Shown here: piece by piece, positions 53,045-60,795 of the stretch
Position numbering within the stretch: position 1 is the first letter of the stretch
Layout of the letters: every line of letters begins with the position of its first letter
Origin: Candidatus Hungatella pullicola
GTDB lineage: Bacteria > Bacillota > Clostridia > Lachnospirales > Lachnospiraceae
Direction: 5' to 3'
Assembly: GCA_019114305.1 (NCBI GenBank)
Contig: DXFU01000003.1
Span: forward strand, 1-60,795
DNA: 60,795 nucleotides
Notes under the pieces: model-generated
Databases searched by the model: none
Told to the model about the DNA's origin: nothing
What the model saw: only the letters and a program-made list of their open reading frames with translations
Made by a program: the position numbers and the translations under genes

Positions 53045-53353
53045 TTGTTGAAAAGCTCAAAGTCTTATTAATTGGATTTTGAGCTTTTTTGTTGCGTAAA
53101 GCGGCCAGTCAGCCCTTCCTCCTCCTTTTTGTTGACTTTCTCTTCACAGAGTATTCATATTTCCATCATACTTTCTCCATATTTTTCAATTATAATATAA
53201 AATGTAATAAAAATTACACAATATACTTTTCTCATACTAAGCCGATGGAACTCCCCCTTCCACCGGCTTCCTCCCTTTTAAAGGAGCATCCGAAACAATA
53301 CGGCCAGACGTGAAATTTGCCTATTCTTCACGCCTGGCCATTCCATGCTGTTC
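53045..53353. other. Gap after tRNA-Pro with two hairpins
   Basis: No gene. AAAAGCTCAAA / TTTTGAGCTTTTTT (53050-53091) is the terminator of the tRNA. GGCCAGACGTGAA / TTCACGCCTGGCC (53302-53339), with one mismatch, ends the opposing fructokinase transcript. The AT-rich middle holds nothing recognisable. Confidence 0.75.
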
Positions 53354-54241
53354 TTATGGTCTATGTTTTTCGTACTCCAACTCGTTCATGGCCAGCTTTA
53401 AAGCTCCCATGATTCCCTGGTTGTCATTAAGGCTGGGCAGAACAATGTAAGTGTTCATATCTTCCAGCTCCTTTGTTTTTATATATCCATTAAGCTGAGC
53501 CGTTACTTCCTGACGAACCAGTGGCATCATGTGCTCCTGATGCATAACGCCTCCCCCCAAAATAATCCTCTGGGGAGAAAGAATCATAATATAATCCACG
53601 ATCGCCTGTCCAATGTAGTATGCCTCCAGCTCCCACACTTCTTTCCGGTCAGCCAGCTCAACGCCTTTTTTCCCCCATCTGGCCTCAATAGCCGGCCCGG
53701 CAGCAAGGCCTTCCAGACAAGTCCTGTGATACGGACATTTTCCTTCATAAGGATCGGAAGGATGTTTTCTCAAAAGGACATGGCCTCCTTCCGGATGAAG
53801 CATTCCATGAAGAAGCTTACCATTGGAAATAATTCCTGCGCCAACTCCTGTTCCTATAGTAAAATACACGCTGTTTTCCAATCCCCTGGTAATTCCCCAT
53901 GTAGCCTCTCCCAGGGCCGAACCATTTACGTCTGTATCAAAACCCACTGGTACATTCAAAGCCTGCCGGAAAGCGCCCACAATATTATAATTGGCCCATG
54001 CCAGCTTGGGTGTGGTTGTAATATATCCGTAAGTCTCTGAATTTCTGTTAAGATCAATGGGACCAAAACATCCAATTCCCAGCGCTTCTATCTTCTTATC
54101 CCTAAAAAAGTCAATCAGTTTCGGCACAGTAATATCCGGGGTCTCTGTGGGAATCGAAACCCGCTCTGTAATCTCCCCCTGTTCATTTCCAATGGCACAC
54201 ACCATCTTTGTGCCCCCTGCCTCCAGTGCTCCAAGTATCAT
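53354..54241 (-). CDS. ROK-family fructokinase
   Basis: A 295-residue sugar kinase. EAGGTKMVCAIG is the phosphate-binding loop, TDVNGSALGEATWG contains the catalytic Asp, and the ROK signature follows. The zinc ligands HPEGGH and CPYHRTCLEG are of the fructokinase type (ScrK/GmuE). It likely makes fructose 6-phosphate, or acts on mannose. It is encoded 19 bases after manA, and the pair links fructose and mannose metabolism. Confidence 0.92.
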   Translation of the reverse strand: MILGALEAGGTKMVCAIGNEQGEITERVSIPTETPDITVPKLIDFFRDKKIEALGIGCFGPIDLNRNSETYGYITTTPKLAWANYNIVGAFRQALNVPVGFDTDVNGSALGEATWGITRGLENSVYFTIGTGVGAGIISNGKLLHGMLHPEGGHVLLRKHPSDPYEGKCPYHRTCLEGLAAGPAIEARWGKKGVELADRKEVWELEAYYIGQAIVDYIMILSPQRIILGGGVMHQEHMMPLVRQEVTAQLNGYIKTKELEDMNTYIVLPSLNDNQGIMGALKLAMNELEYEKHRP

Positions 54242-54260
54242 CTTTTTATCCTCCTGCCTT

Positions 54261-55193
54261 CTATTCTGGATTGGAACAAATCATTTCCAGTTTTCCTTCA
54301 AACCGGCACAGTCCGCTTCCCGCCGGTATAATGAAATGCATTCCCTTTTTAATTTTCTCTCCGTTGACCGTTCCCTCGCCATCAATAATGCTTACATTAG
54401 TAAAATATCCAAGAAACTCTTTTTCAAATACTCCATCTATCTGATAACGATCTACTGAATAATAGGGACAGGTAATCAAGTGGGAATGAAATGCTCCATT
54501 CAGCTGTTCTTCAGAGGAATCGTATACAGGCTGTTCAAAAGGTGCCTGAATAGTGGCAATGCTTTGCTCCACATGCAGCTGCCTGGGCTTTCCGTCAGAC
54601 AATCTGTCGTAATCATAGACCCGATATGTAATATCACTGCTCTGCTGTGTCTCTAAAATCAGTGTACCGCCCTTTATAGCATGGACACATCCTGGGTTAA
54701 TCTGGAAAAAATCACCTTTCTTTACAGGGATTTTGCGGATAAACGCCTCCCACTGATGATTCCTTATCATAGATTCCATTTCACTGTGATTTTTTGCATG
54801 GTGTCCAATTACAATCTCTGTTCCCGGCTCACAGTCAAGAATATACCAGCATTCTGTTTTGCCAAGAGAACCGTTTTCATGAACCGCGGCGTAAGCATCG
54901 TCCGGATGCACCTGGATACTCAAATCATTTTTGGCGTCAATAATCTTAACCAAAAGAGGGAACTGATCCTTAGAATAATTACCAAACAGCTGGGGATACT
55001 TTTCCCAAAGAGAACTTAAATATTCTCCGTCGTACTCCCCTCCTTTTATTCTGCAGTCTCCGTTTTTATGTGCGCTTATAGCCCAGCATTCCCCTGTGGT
55101 GTCACTGGGAATTGTATAGCCAAACACATCCCTCAGCTTAGTTCCCCCCCAAATAGCTTCTTTAAATACCGGCTCTATAAAAAGCAGACCCAT
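54261..55193 (-). CDS. manA: Mannose-6-phosphate isomerase (type I)
   Basis: A 310-residue zinc enzyme interconverting mannose 6-phosphate and fructose 6-phosphate. Zinc ligands are in SIQVHPDD (His), GKTECWYIL (Glu) and NPGCVHAIKGGT (His). The short Bacillus-type length is normal. It is the first gene of a pair with the fructokinase. A hairpin with a T-run in its leader may control expression. Confidence 0.95.
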   Translation of the reverse strand: MGLLFIEPVFKEAIWGGTKLRDVFGYTIPSDTTGECWAISAHKNGDCRIKGGEYDGEYLSSLWEKYPQLFGNYSKDQFPLLVKIIDAKNDLSIQVHPDDAYAAVHENGSLGKTECWYILDCEPGTEIVIGHHAKNHSEMESMIRNHQWEAFIRKIPVKKGDFFQINPGCVHAIKGGTLILETQQSSDITYRVYDYDRLSDGKPRQLHVEQSIATIQAPFEQPVYDSSEEQLNGAFHSHLITCPYYSVDRYQIDGVFEKEFLGYFTNVSIIDGEGTVNGEKIKKGMHFIIPAGSGLCRFEGKLEMICSNPE

Positions 55194-55232
55194 CTCTTTC
55201 TCCTCCTTATCTTATCCGTGTAAGTATACAGC

Positions 55233-55298
55233 GAAAAACAGCCGCCCATCTTTTAGATAGCATTCAATCTGCGCGGCTGTCTGTCTATAGCTATTTTA
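55233..55298 (-). promoter_or_regulatory. manA promoter and leader hairpin (attenuator-like)
   Basis: On the minus strand an extended -10 (GGTAAAAT, 55300-55293) precedes a stem ACAGCCGC (55280-55273) / GCGGCTGT (55245-55238) directly followed by TTTTT. The stem would sit at the very start of the manA transcript, so it looks like a leader terminator rather than the end of an upstream gene. Confidence 0.5.
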
Positions 55299-55403
55299 CC
55301 TGAATTGTTTAAAAAGGGAAAGACTAATTTTATATTTTAAAAAAGCAATTTTATATTTTATACAAAAATTTTCCTCAAGTAGAATTTCATTCTCATAGAA
55401 TGC

Positions 55404-55429
55404 AAAAAGCTCCGGCCTTACCGGAGCTT
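55404..55429 (-). terminator. Terminator after the 55444 gene
   Basis: AAGCTCCGG / CCGGAGCTT (55407-55415 / 55421-55429) with a 5-base loop; on the minus strand it is followed by TTT. Confidence 0.85.
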
Positions 55430-55443
55430 ATCATCTGTTTTCT

Positions 55444-56241
55444 TTAATTTTCACTGTCTCTGCCGTAAACCTCAATCTGAGTCAAAGCCGGAAATGGAGA
55501 CGGATCATCCGCTTTGATCAGATTGCTCAGGCGAATCCATGTAATTCCCTTTCTTGAAATGGCAAAAGTATGAGGCTTAACGCTTTTTTCCATTTCTACA
55601 GTCTCACTGGTCCCGTCTGAAAAAGTAAATGTGGCTTTTACCCACCAGTTATCGTGAGGAAAATCGGCTCTAGTATACAGAACCAGGGTATCAAAATCTA
55701 CAGGACGGCCAAATTCCAGAGTAATTTCCGCGTCATCTCGGCGGTTAATCCCCCAGGATTCATAAGGCCACTCTCCGTGGGACAAATTGGAAATCACCCC
55801 GTCAATGGCATTACGGGCTGCAAACACAGCCTCTCCTCTCGTCTCCACATTGGCATAAGCATGGGGATAACAGCCTGGATCTCCATGCTGGTCCATCACA
55901 TTTTTAGCCAGATTCCGATAGGACTCTGTCTCAAAAGATTTCGCTTCACGGATGGTCAGATAGTGTCTCTCCCCGGTAAAAGATTTGGGGCTGTAGGAAA
56001 CTTTCTTTTCTCCAAAAGGAATCAGAAATACTACCTCCGGCTTTGTCATATACACCAAAGCCTCATCCATTCCATCGTCTACCCGCACAACATAATGAGC
56101 GTTTATCCGGTCTGTGCCAAAGCTGATGGTATCCCCTTCCTCGTACTCCCCTTCAAATACCAGGACAGCCTGCGCCTCATCGGCAACAGAACTTTTAATC
56201 TGTCCCAACTTATCTTTTACGGTAATTGAAACATTTGCCAT
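55444..56241 (-). CDS. Carbohydrate-binding-like protein (265 aa)
   Basis: A 265-residue cytoplasmic-looking protein without a signal peptide. The N-terminal half is beta-rich with a repeating VRVDDGMDEALVYM pattern. The C-terminal half (about 130-260) resembles a discoidin/F5-8 type C fold: ANVETRGEAVFAARNAIDG, ITLEFGRPVDFDTLVLYTR, and the last strand ALTQIEVYG. Such folds bind sugars. It is the last gene after the GntR regulator in a sugar-acid locus, so a role with uronates or their oligomers is plausible but not shown. Confidence 0.72.
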   Translation of the reverse strand: MANVSITVKDKLGQIKSSVADEAQAVLVFEGEYEEGDTISFGTDRINAHYVVRVDDGMDEALVYMTKPEVVFLIPFGEKKVSYSPKSFTGERHYLTIREAKSFETESYRNLAKNVMDQHGDPGCYPHAYANVETRGEAVFAARNAIDGVISNLSHGEWPYESWGINRRDDAEITLEFGRPVDFDTLVLYTRADFPHDNWWVKATFTFSDGTSETVEMEKSVKPHTFAISRKGITWIRLSNLIKADDPSPFPALTQIEVYGRDSEN

Positions 56242-56252
56242 TGTCTTCTCCT

Positions 56253-56945
56253 TTATTCTTCCTGTTCAAAATAATCTTTGTATTCCACTTCTATCTGGTA
56301 TCTCATTCGCTCCATACTGTAATACAAATGATCCTTCAAAGCTTTTTCCAGGCCAGCTATATCCCGCTTCTCTAAAAGCTGGAACAATTCCGTATGTTCC
56401 CGGATAATTCTGGTAAAATCAGTTTCTGTCACAAAATCCAACATTCGGAATCTGGTATAATGAAGCTGCTGTGCCTGTATCAGCTCCCAGATTTTCATCT
56501 TATCCGTAGCCCGAAACCAGATAGCATGCATCTGAGCATCCATTCTGTAAAACTGCTCCGGCTCAAACCCTTTCTCCTGAATAAGGGCCTGCTGTTTTCG
56601 AATCATATAGCGAACCTCTTCCATCCACAGGGGAGTGGCCACCTCCATGAAATCTCTCATAACCATTGTCTCTACTGCAACGCGCATATAGATCATCTGT
56701 TTGATATTGTTCAAATTCAGAAGGGTAACCTGGGTTCCTGAGTAGGGAACGGTATTAACAAACCCCTGCTCCTGCAGTCTGCGGACTGCCTCTCTCACTG
56801 GCGTTCTGGACACGCCGAACCGTTCGCAGAGTTCATTTTCACTGATCATCTGTCCCGGTTTCAGCTCCAGCTCCAGAATCTCCTGTTTCAAAATCTCAAA
56901 TACCATTTCTCCCCGGTTTTTATATCCTTTGGTTTTTTCTTCCAT
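56253..56945 (-). CDS. GntR-family regulator (FadR/FCD subfamily)
   Basis: A 230-residue repressor. The N-terminal winged HTH (about 12-75) has PGQMISENELCERFGVSRT with PVREAVRRLQEQGFV; the C-terminal FCD domain (about 85-220) binds a small acid effector. ATG 56945 follows GGAG by 8 bases; an earlier ATG inside the terminator is rejected. It is preceded by a terminator after the dehydrogenase, so it is read through or from a weak own promoter. The palindrome at 57983 is its candidate operator. Confidence 0.92.
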   Translation of the reverse strand: MEEKTKGYKNRGEMVFEILKQEILELELKPGQMISENELCERFGVSRTPVREAVRRLQEQGFVNTVPYSGTQVTLLNLNNIKQMIYMRVAVETMVMRDFMEVATPLWMEEVRYMIRKQQALIQEKGFEPEQFYRMDAQMHAIWFRATDKMKIWELIQAQQLHYTRFRMLDFVTETDFTRIIREHTELFQLLEKRDIAGLEKALKDHLYYSMERMRYQIEVEYKDYFEQEE

Positions 56946-56969
56946 GGCACCATCTCCGTTGTCCTTCTT

Positions 56970-57015
56970 AAAAAACGTGCCATGACCTCTGCCCAAAACA
57001 GATATCATGGCACGT
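56970..57015 (-). terminator. Terminator between the dehydrogenase and GntR genes
   Basis: Perfect 11-bp arms ACGTGCCATGA (56975-56985) and TCATGGCACGT (57005-57015); on the minus strand the stem is followed by TTTTTT. Only 25 bases separate it from the GntR start. Confidence 0.85.
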
Positions 57016-57094
57016 CATTCCTATCTTACTAATTAATCTGGATTATCCTGTAAAAGTCCGGATGTACTGCGGATCGACAAAAACGGCTCCAAAA

Positions 57095-57901
57095 TTACTG
57101 TGGCTGTTTTCCAATGTAAGCCAGGATACCGCCGTCTACGTAAAGAACATGTCCGTTTACGAAGTTGGAAGCATCAGAAGCCAGGAATACTGCCGGTGCA
57201 GCAAGATCCTCAGCCTCTCCCCAGCGTCCTGCAGGAGTCTTGGAAATAATGAACTGGTCAAATGGATGTCTGGAACCATCTGGCTGTGTTTCACGAAGAG
57301 GTGCTGTCTGAGGAGTTGCGATATAGCCAGGTCCAATACCATTACACTGAATGTTGAACTCACCGTACTCAGAAGCAATGTTCTTTGTGAGCATCTTTAA
57401 TCCGCCTTTTGCAGCTGCGTAGGCAGAAACAGTCTCACGGCCCAGCTCAGACATCATGGAGCAGATGTTAATAATCTTTCCATGTCCCTTTTTGATCATG
57501 GACGGGATAACAGCCTTAGAAACGATAAATGGAGCATTTAAGTCTACGTCGATAACCTGTCTGAACTGTTCAGCAGTCATGTCACACATTGGGATACGCT
57601 TGATAATACCAGCGTTATTTACCAGAATATCAATAACGCCAACTTCCTTCTCAACCTGAGCTACTAATGCGTTCACTGCATTCTCATCAGTAACATCACA
57701 TACATAGCCGTGAGCATCAATACCGATCTCCTTATAAGAAGCAAGTCCCTTATCAACTAATTCCTGCTTAATATCGTTAAATACAATAGTTGCGCCAGCT
57801 GCAGCAAGACCTTTTGCAATAGCGAAACCAATTCCATAGGAAGCGCCTGTAACTAATGCAACCTTACCTTCAAGTGAAAATTTCTCTGTTAAATAGCTCA
57901 T
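57095..57901 (-). CDS. SDR-family gluconate 5-dehydrogenase (KduD/IdnO-like)
   Basis: A 268-residue short-chain dehydrogenase. The cofactor loop is TGASYGIG (~18-25), NNAG is at ~95, and the catalytic YxxxK is in SAYAAAKGG with Ser at NICSMMS. The sequence is closest to gluconate 5-dehydrogenase and 2-dehydro-3-deoxygluconate dehydrogenase, so it probably reduces a keto-sugar acid. It starts the locus with GntR and the discoidin-like protein. AAGGAG precedes the ATG. The exact substrate cannot be fixed. Confidence 0.92.
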   Translation of the reverse strand: MSYLTEKFSLEGKVALVTGASYGIGFAIAKGLAAAGATIVFNDIKQELVDKGLASYKEIGIDAHGYVCDVTDENAVNALVAQVEKEVGVIDILVNNAGIIKRIPMCDMTAEQFRQVIDVDLNAPFIVSKAVIPSMIKKGHGKIINICSMMSELGRETVSAYAAAKGGLKMLTKNIASEYGEFNIQCNGIGPGYIATPQTAPLRETQPDGSRHPFDQFIISKTPAGRWGEAEDLAAPAVFLASDASNFVNGHVLYVDGGILAYIGKQPQ

Positions 57902-57982
57902 AATTCACTCTCTCCTTTTCTTTTTTTGGTGGTCAGTTATCTCGTCATTCTGATTTGCATACTTTTGTATTCATTTTATTGA

Positions 57983-57994
57983 TTTGTATACAAA
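57983..57994. promoter_or_regulatory. Candidate GntR operator
   Basis: TTTGTATACAAA is perfectly palindromic and has the form of sites bound by UxuR/ExuR-like FCD regulators. It lies 82 bases upstream of the dehydrogenase ATG, close to where the promoter should be. Confidence 0.55.
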
Positions 57995-58121
57995 CTCTTG
58001 ACTTGTATTTAGATTAACACATTGTATCCTGTTTTTCAATATACATTTTCACCAAACAATGCCATTTATTTTTAGGCAGTATTTTAAAACATACATTTAC
58101 AAACGTCTTTATCAAAAGAAA

Positions 58122-58171
58122 GAGGGAAGGCTCCTCCTTCCCATAATGCGAAGTCACAAAAGCCTTCCCTC
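58122..58171 (-). terminator. Terminator after the Cys-rich small gene
   Basis: GAGGGAAGGCT and AGCCTTCCCTC are perfect 11-bp arms; on the minus strand the stem is followed by TTTCTTTT. Confidence 0.8.
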
Positions 58172-58202
58172 CTCTTATCTTAACTTCACATTTGTACTCT
58201 AT

Positions 58203-58418
58203 TCAGAAGCCACAGCCACAGTTTCCACTGTTATTTCCACAGCAGGAATCATTGTTATTGTGATTGTTTCCTTCTCTCCAGCCATCACGGAAACCGGCAT
58301 TGTATCCATCAGAAAATCCCTGTCTGTAAATCCTCTCTGCCCATGACTCTACGCCATTATTTCCTCCGTTGTTACAATTATTGCATCTGCAGCAATGACA
58401 ACATCTACGACAACACAT
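58203..58418 (-). CDS. Cysteine-rich small protein with Gly/aromatic repeat (71 aa)
   Basis: A 71-residue protein with 12 cysteines: eight in the first 15 residues (MCCRRCCHCCRCNNC) and four near the end. In between, Gly34, Gly38, Gly42, Gly46 and Gly50 lie exactly four residues apart, four of them followed by Phe, Tyr, Phe and Trp. Asn-rich linkers flank this. AAAGGAG lies 9 bases before the ATG and a good terminator follows, so it is a real gene. The family is not recognised; metal binding or a cross-linked coat or surface role are possible. Confidence 0.75.
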   Translation of the reverse strand: MCCRRCCHCCRCNNCNNGGNNGVESWAERIYRQGFSDGYNAGFRDGWREGNNHNNNDSCCGNNSGNCGCGF

Positions 58419-58504
58419 ATATTTAATCTCCTTTATTATTTAGGTTTGTACTATATATTATGTTGCCTTTTCCAATCTGTGACAGAGCCTGGTCATTCTA
58501 ATTT

Positions 58505-60574
58505 TTAATCAAGTTTTAATATTTTTCTGTTTTTAAATTCCTCTTCTTTTCCTTCGTTCCAGTCATGGACAGGACGGTAGTATCCGGCAATTCGGCCGTA
58601 TACATCCGAAGGTTTGCCGCATACCGGGCAAATCTCATGGATTCCTGAAATGTAGCCGCAGCTTTGGCATACGGAATAAGAAGGAGATAAAGTAAGGTAA
58701 GGAATCCGGCTGCCTTCCAGACATTTGCGGATCAGATCTCTCACCGTTCTCCAATCTTTCATTTCTTCCTCCATATAGATATGAAAAGCTGTGCCTCCGG
58801 TATAAATAGACTGAACCTCCTCCTGAAACTTCAAAGCCTGTGTGAGAGTTCCGTCAAAATGCCGGGGAAGTTTTGTACTGTTGGTATAATAAAGTCCTCT
58901 CCCGTCAAGGCCTCCCGTAATAATTCCAGGATACAGTTCCCGATCGTGCATGGCAAGACGATAAGAAGCAGATTCGGCAGGTGTCGCCTCCAGGCAGAAA
59001 GGACTTCCGTACTGTTTCTGGTACTCCAAAAGCCGCTCTCTCATATGATGAAGCATCCTTACTGCAAAACAGCGGGTTTCTTCCGATTCCATTCCTGTTC
59101 TCAGCCAGCAGGCATTTAATCCTGCCTCATTCATTCCCACAACTCCAATTGCAGAAAAATGATTTCTGAAATCCTTCAGATAGCAGGCCGTATAAGGATA
59201 AAGACCGTTTGCCAGAAGTTTCCCAATAATTTCACGTTTCATCTCCAAGGATCTGGCAGCCATATCCATAATCTTGTCCAGCCTGAGGAAAAATTCCTCT
59301 TCACTATCTGAAAGCCATGCGATTCTTGGAAGATTAATGGTAACAACACCAACGGAGCCTGCCAGTTCTCCATATCCGAAAAAACCTCCGGCGGTTTTTG
59401 TCAGAGAATTCAATGGAAAGCTCTCTCCCCTAGAAGCAATTCCAGCAGCCTTAAAATCTCGTCCACTGGCAGTAAAATTGGCAAAATAGGGCGTCCCATA
59501 ATGGCCTGCTAAAGCAAAAAGAAGATGATTCTGTTCCGAATCAGACCAGTCAAATTCATCTGTAATGGAATAAACAGGAATCGGATACTGAAATCCCAGT
59601 CCCCCAGCGTCTCCTGCCAGCATGGTTTCCAAAAATGCCTGGTTAATCATATCCATTTCTTTCTGGCAGTCCCCATAAGTAAAGTTCATCTGTCTTCCGC
59701 CTACAATAGCCCTCTGCTCTCTCATCTCTTCTGGAACCTTCAAATCAAGAGAAATCTGAGAAAACGGCGCCTGGGTTCCCCATCTGCTTGGAGTATTAAC
59801 CCCAAAAACAAAGGCTTCCATACACTTTTTTACCTTATCGTAAGGAAGCTGATCGACTTTCACAAAAGGAGCCAGATAAGTGTCAAAAGACTGGAACGAC
59901 TGGGCTGCCGCCCATTCATTCTGCATAATTCCAAGAAAATTCACCATCTGATTGCACAACGTAGCCAGATGTTTTGCCGGAGAAGCAGTAATTTTACCTG
60001 TGATTCCTCCTAAGCCGTCTGTCAAAAGCTGCCTCAGCGACCAGCCACAGCTATATCCTGTAAGCATGGACAAATCATGAATATGTATATCGCCGCTTCT
60101 GTGGGCTTTGGCTATATCCTCATCATAGATTTCTGTCAGCCAGTAATTAGCTGTTACCGCCCCGGAATTATTAAGAATCAGTCCTCCAACAGAATACGTA
60201 ACCGTGGAATTTTCCTTCACTCTCCAGTCCTCTACCTGAACATAGCTGTTTACAACATCCTTATAATCCAATATGGTCTTGCCGATGTTTCGAATTTTTT
60301 CTCTCTGTTTCCGGTAGAGAATATAAGATTTCGCCACATCTGTGTAGCCAGCCTGCTCCAAAACCTTCTCTACACTATCCTGAATATCTTCTACCGTAAT
60401 CATGTCCTCTTTTACTTTATTCCGAAAATCCGAAGTAACCCTTAAAGCCAGAAGATGAATAATATCATCGGAATAACTTTTTTTCATAGCCACAAAGGCT
60501 TTCTTAATGGCATTCTCTATTTTATCCAGACGGAAATCTGCCAAAGCTCCATCCCGTTTTTCCACTGCAAGCAT
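58505..60574 (-). CDS. nrdD: Second class III ribonucleotide reductase NrdD (no tail domain)
   Basis: A 689-residue paralogue of the reductase at 35448. The ATP-cone (about 1-95), the block SVGVVTINLPRIAWL, and the glycyl radical region RIAGYYRPV are all present. The zinc site is the full four-Cys form (CQSCG and CPVCG), whereas the other copy has a His. It ends shortly after NRKILKLD, lacking the thioredoxin-like tail. ATG 60574 follows AGAGGAGAAGG. No NrdR-like pair is seen upstream. The two copies may serve different conditions or electron donors; nrdG is not in view. Confidence 0.94.
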   Translation of the reverse strand: MLAVEKRDGALADFRLDKIENAIKKAFVAMKKSYSDDIIHLLALRVTSDFRNKVKEDMITVEDIQDSVEKVLEQAGYTDVAKSYILYRKQREKIRNIGKTILDYKDVVNSYVQVEDWRVKENSTVTYSVGGLILNNSGAVTANYWLTEIYDEDIAKAHRSGDIHIHDLSMLTGYSCGWSLRQLLTDGLGGITGKITASPAKHLATLCNQMVNFLGIMQNEWAAAQSFQSFDTYLAPFVKVDQLPYDKVKKCMEAFVFGVNTPSRWGTQAPFSQISLDLKVPEEMREQRAIVGGRQMNFTYGDCQKEMDMINQAFLETMLAGDAGGLGFQYPIPVYSITDEFDWSDSEQNHLLFALAGHYGTPYFANFTASGRDFKAAGIASRGESFPLNSLTKTAGGFFGYGELAGSVGVVTINLPRIAWLSDSEEEFFLRLDKIMDMAARSLEMKREIIGKLLANGLYPYTACYLKDFRNHFSAIGVVGMNEAGLNACWLRTGMESEETRCFAVRMLHHMRERLLEYQKQYGSPFCLEATPAESASYRLAMHDRELYPGIITGGLDGRGLYYTNSTKLPRHFDGTLTQALKFQEEVQSIYTGGTAFHIYMEEEMKDWRTVRDLIRKCLEGSRIPYLTLSPSYSVCQSCGYISGIHEICPVCGKPSDVYGRIAGYYRPVHDWNEGKEEEFKNRKILKLD

Positions 60575-60795
60575 GACCTTCTCCTCTCTCTTTATACCCC
60601 TGAACCAGATTATCTCAATTATTATTATATCACAAGGCAATGGCATTTTCACCATAGGCTTTCTATTTGTATGTGTCAAGTATTCGTTGGCACTTTTCCT
60701 TATTTATTGATGTCAGTTTATTAATTGTATTCTCAGATAATTCTTTCTGGATCTCTTGCAATTACTTTTTACTCTTTTTTAGCAGAATGCTCTTG
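60575..60795. other. Upstream region of the second nrdD, window end
   Basis: AT-rich. On the minus strand TATAAT about 45 bases before the ATG is a possible -10 with a poor -35. No box pair of the kind found at the other nrdD is visible, and no gene is seen up to the window edge. Confidence 0.5.

Larger units (their letters stand above)
57902..58202. other. Control region upstream of the dehydrogenase
   Basis: A 301-base gap. TTTGTATACAAA (57983-57994), a perfect 12-bp palindrome, and further TTGTAT/GCATAC half-sites suggest GntR binding. GAGGGAAGGCT (58122-58132) and AGCCTTCCCTC (58161-58171) form the terminator of the small protein gene on the minus strand. Confidence 0.7.

Noticed and set aside
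1..60795. CRISPR array
   Set aside because: Looked for regularly spaced repeats of 24-37 bases in all gaps; none seen.
60575..60795. NrdR boxes upstream of the second nrdD
   Set aside because: The best GTGT-ending segment (60670s) matches only about 7 of 16 positions, no better than chance.

Overview
The window looks like a piece of a Lachnospiraceae-type chromosome (Clostridia, obligate anaerobe). The evidence is the combination of purine-rich Shine-Dalgarno sites, scpA/scpB, HPr with the regulatory Ser site, an oxygen-sensitive class III ribonucleotide reductase present twice, queH rather than queG, and a primary sigma factor of Firmicutes type. The genus cannot be fixed from sequence reading alone.

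Region 1 (1 to about 12,630) is a horizontally acquired island. It starts with about 1.2 kb of decayed DNA containing a broken IS21-type transposase. Next come an AT-rich AgrC/AgrA-like two-component pair, a small XRE regulator, an unknown protein, a WYL regulator and a frame-disrupted conserved small protein. These are followed by a LexA/S24-type repressor whose promoter spacer carries an SOS-like box, and two tiny zinc-ribbon proteins. After another XRE regulator and a structured non-coding stretch comes a tightly overlapping four-gene cassette: MazF-like toxin, zinc ribbon, and two ParB-like proteins. The island ends with an excisionase and a tyrosine integrase. Short tandem repeats and an inverted repeat between the integrase and ychF mark the likely right attachment region. 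The left end and any conjugation genes are not in view.

Region 2 (12,655-33,000) is ordinary chromosome: ychF; glutamate synthase gltB-gltD; ptsH; queH; sigA; a lipid kinase; an argF / membrane protein / birA / mutY run with two ArgR-like boxes overlapping the argF promoter; a stomatin/NfeD pair; an rRNA methyltransferase; nadE; and a MATE exporter.

Region 3 (32,700-44,600) holds an IscR-like Rrf2 regulator with tcdA, a sodium symporter, and a class III ribonucleotide reductase fused to a thioredoxin-like tail, with NrdR-like boxes in its promoter. It continues with hflX, a TPR lipoprotein, the overlapping scpA-scpB-dut set, a metallophosphoesterase and a choline-binding-type D,D-carboxypeptidase.

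Region 4 (44,800-60,795) has a NUDIX protein, membrane proteins, a glycosyltransferase, carbamate kinase, an M24 aminopeptidase, a HAD phosphatase and tRNA-Pro(GGG). It then has a fructokinase/mannose-6-phosphate isomerase pair, a GntR-controlled sugar-acid locus, a striking Cys/Gly-periodic small protein, and a second, shorter class III reductase.

The most unusual material is the island cassette at 8601-10997, the frame break with a slippery heptamer at about 5770, the SOS-like box inside the repressor promoter, the integrase leader hairpin that hides its Shine-Dalgarno, and the 71-residue protein at 58203-58418.
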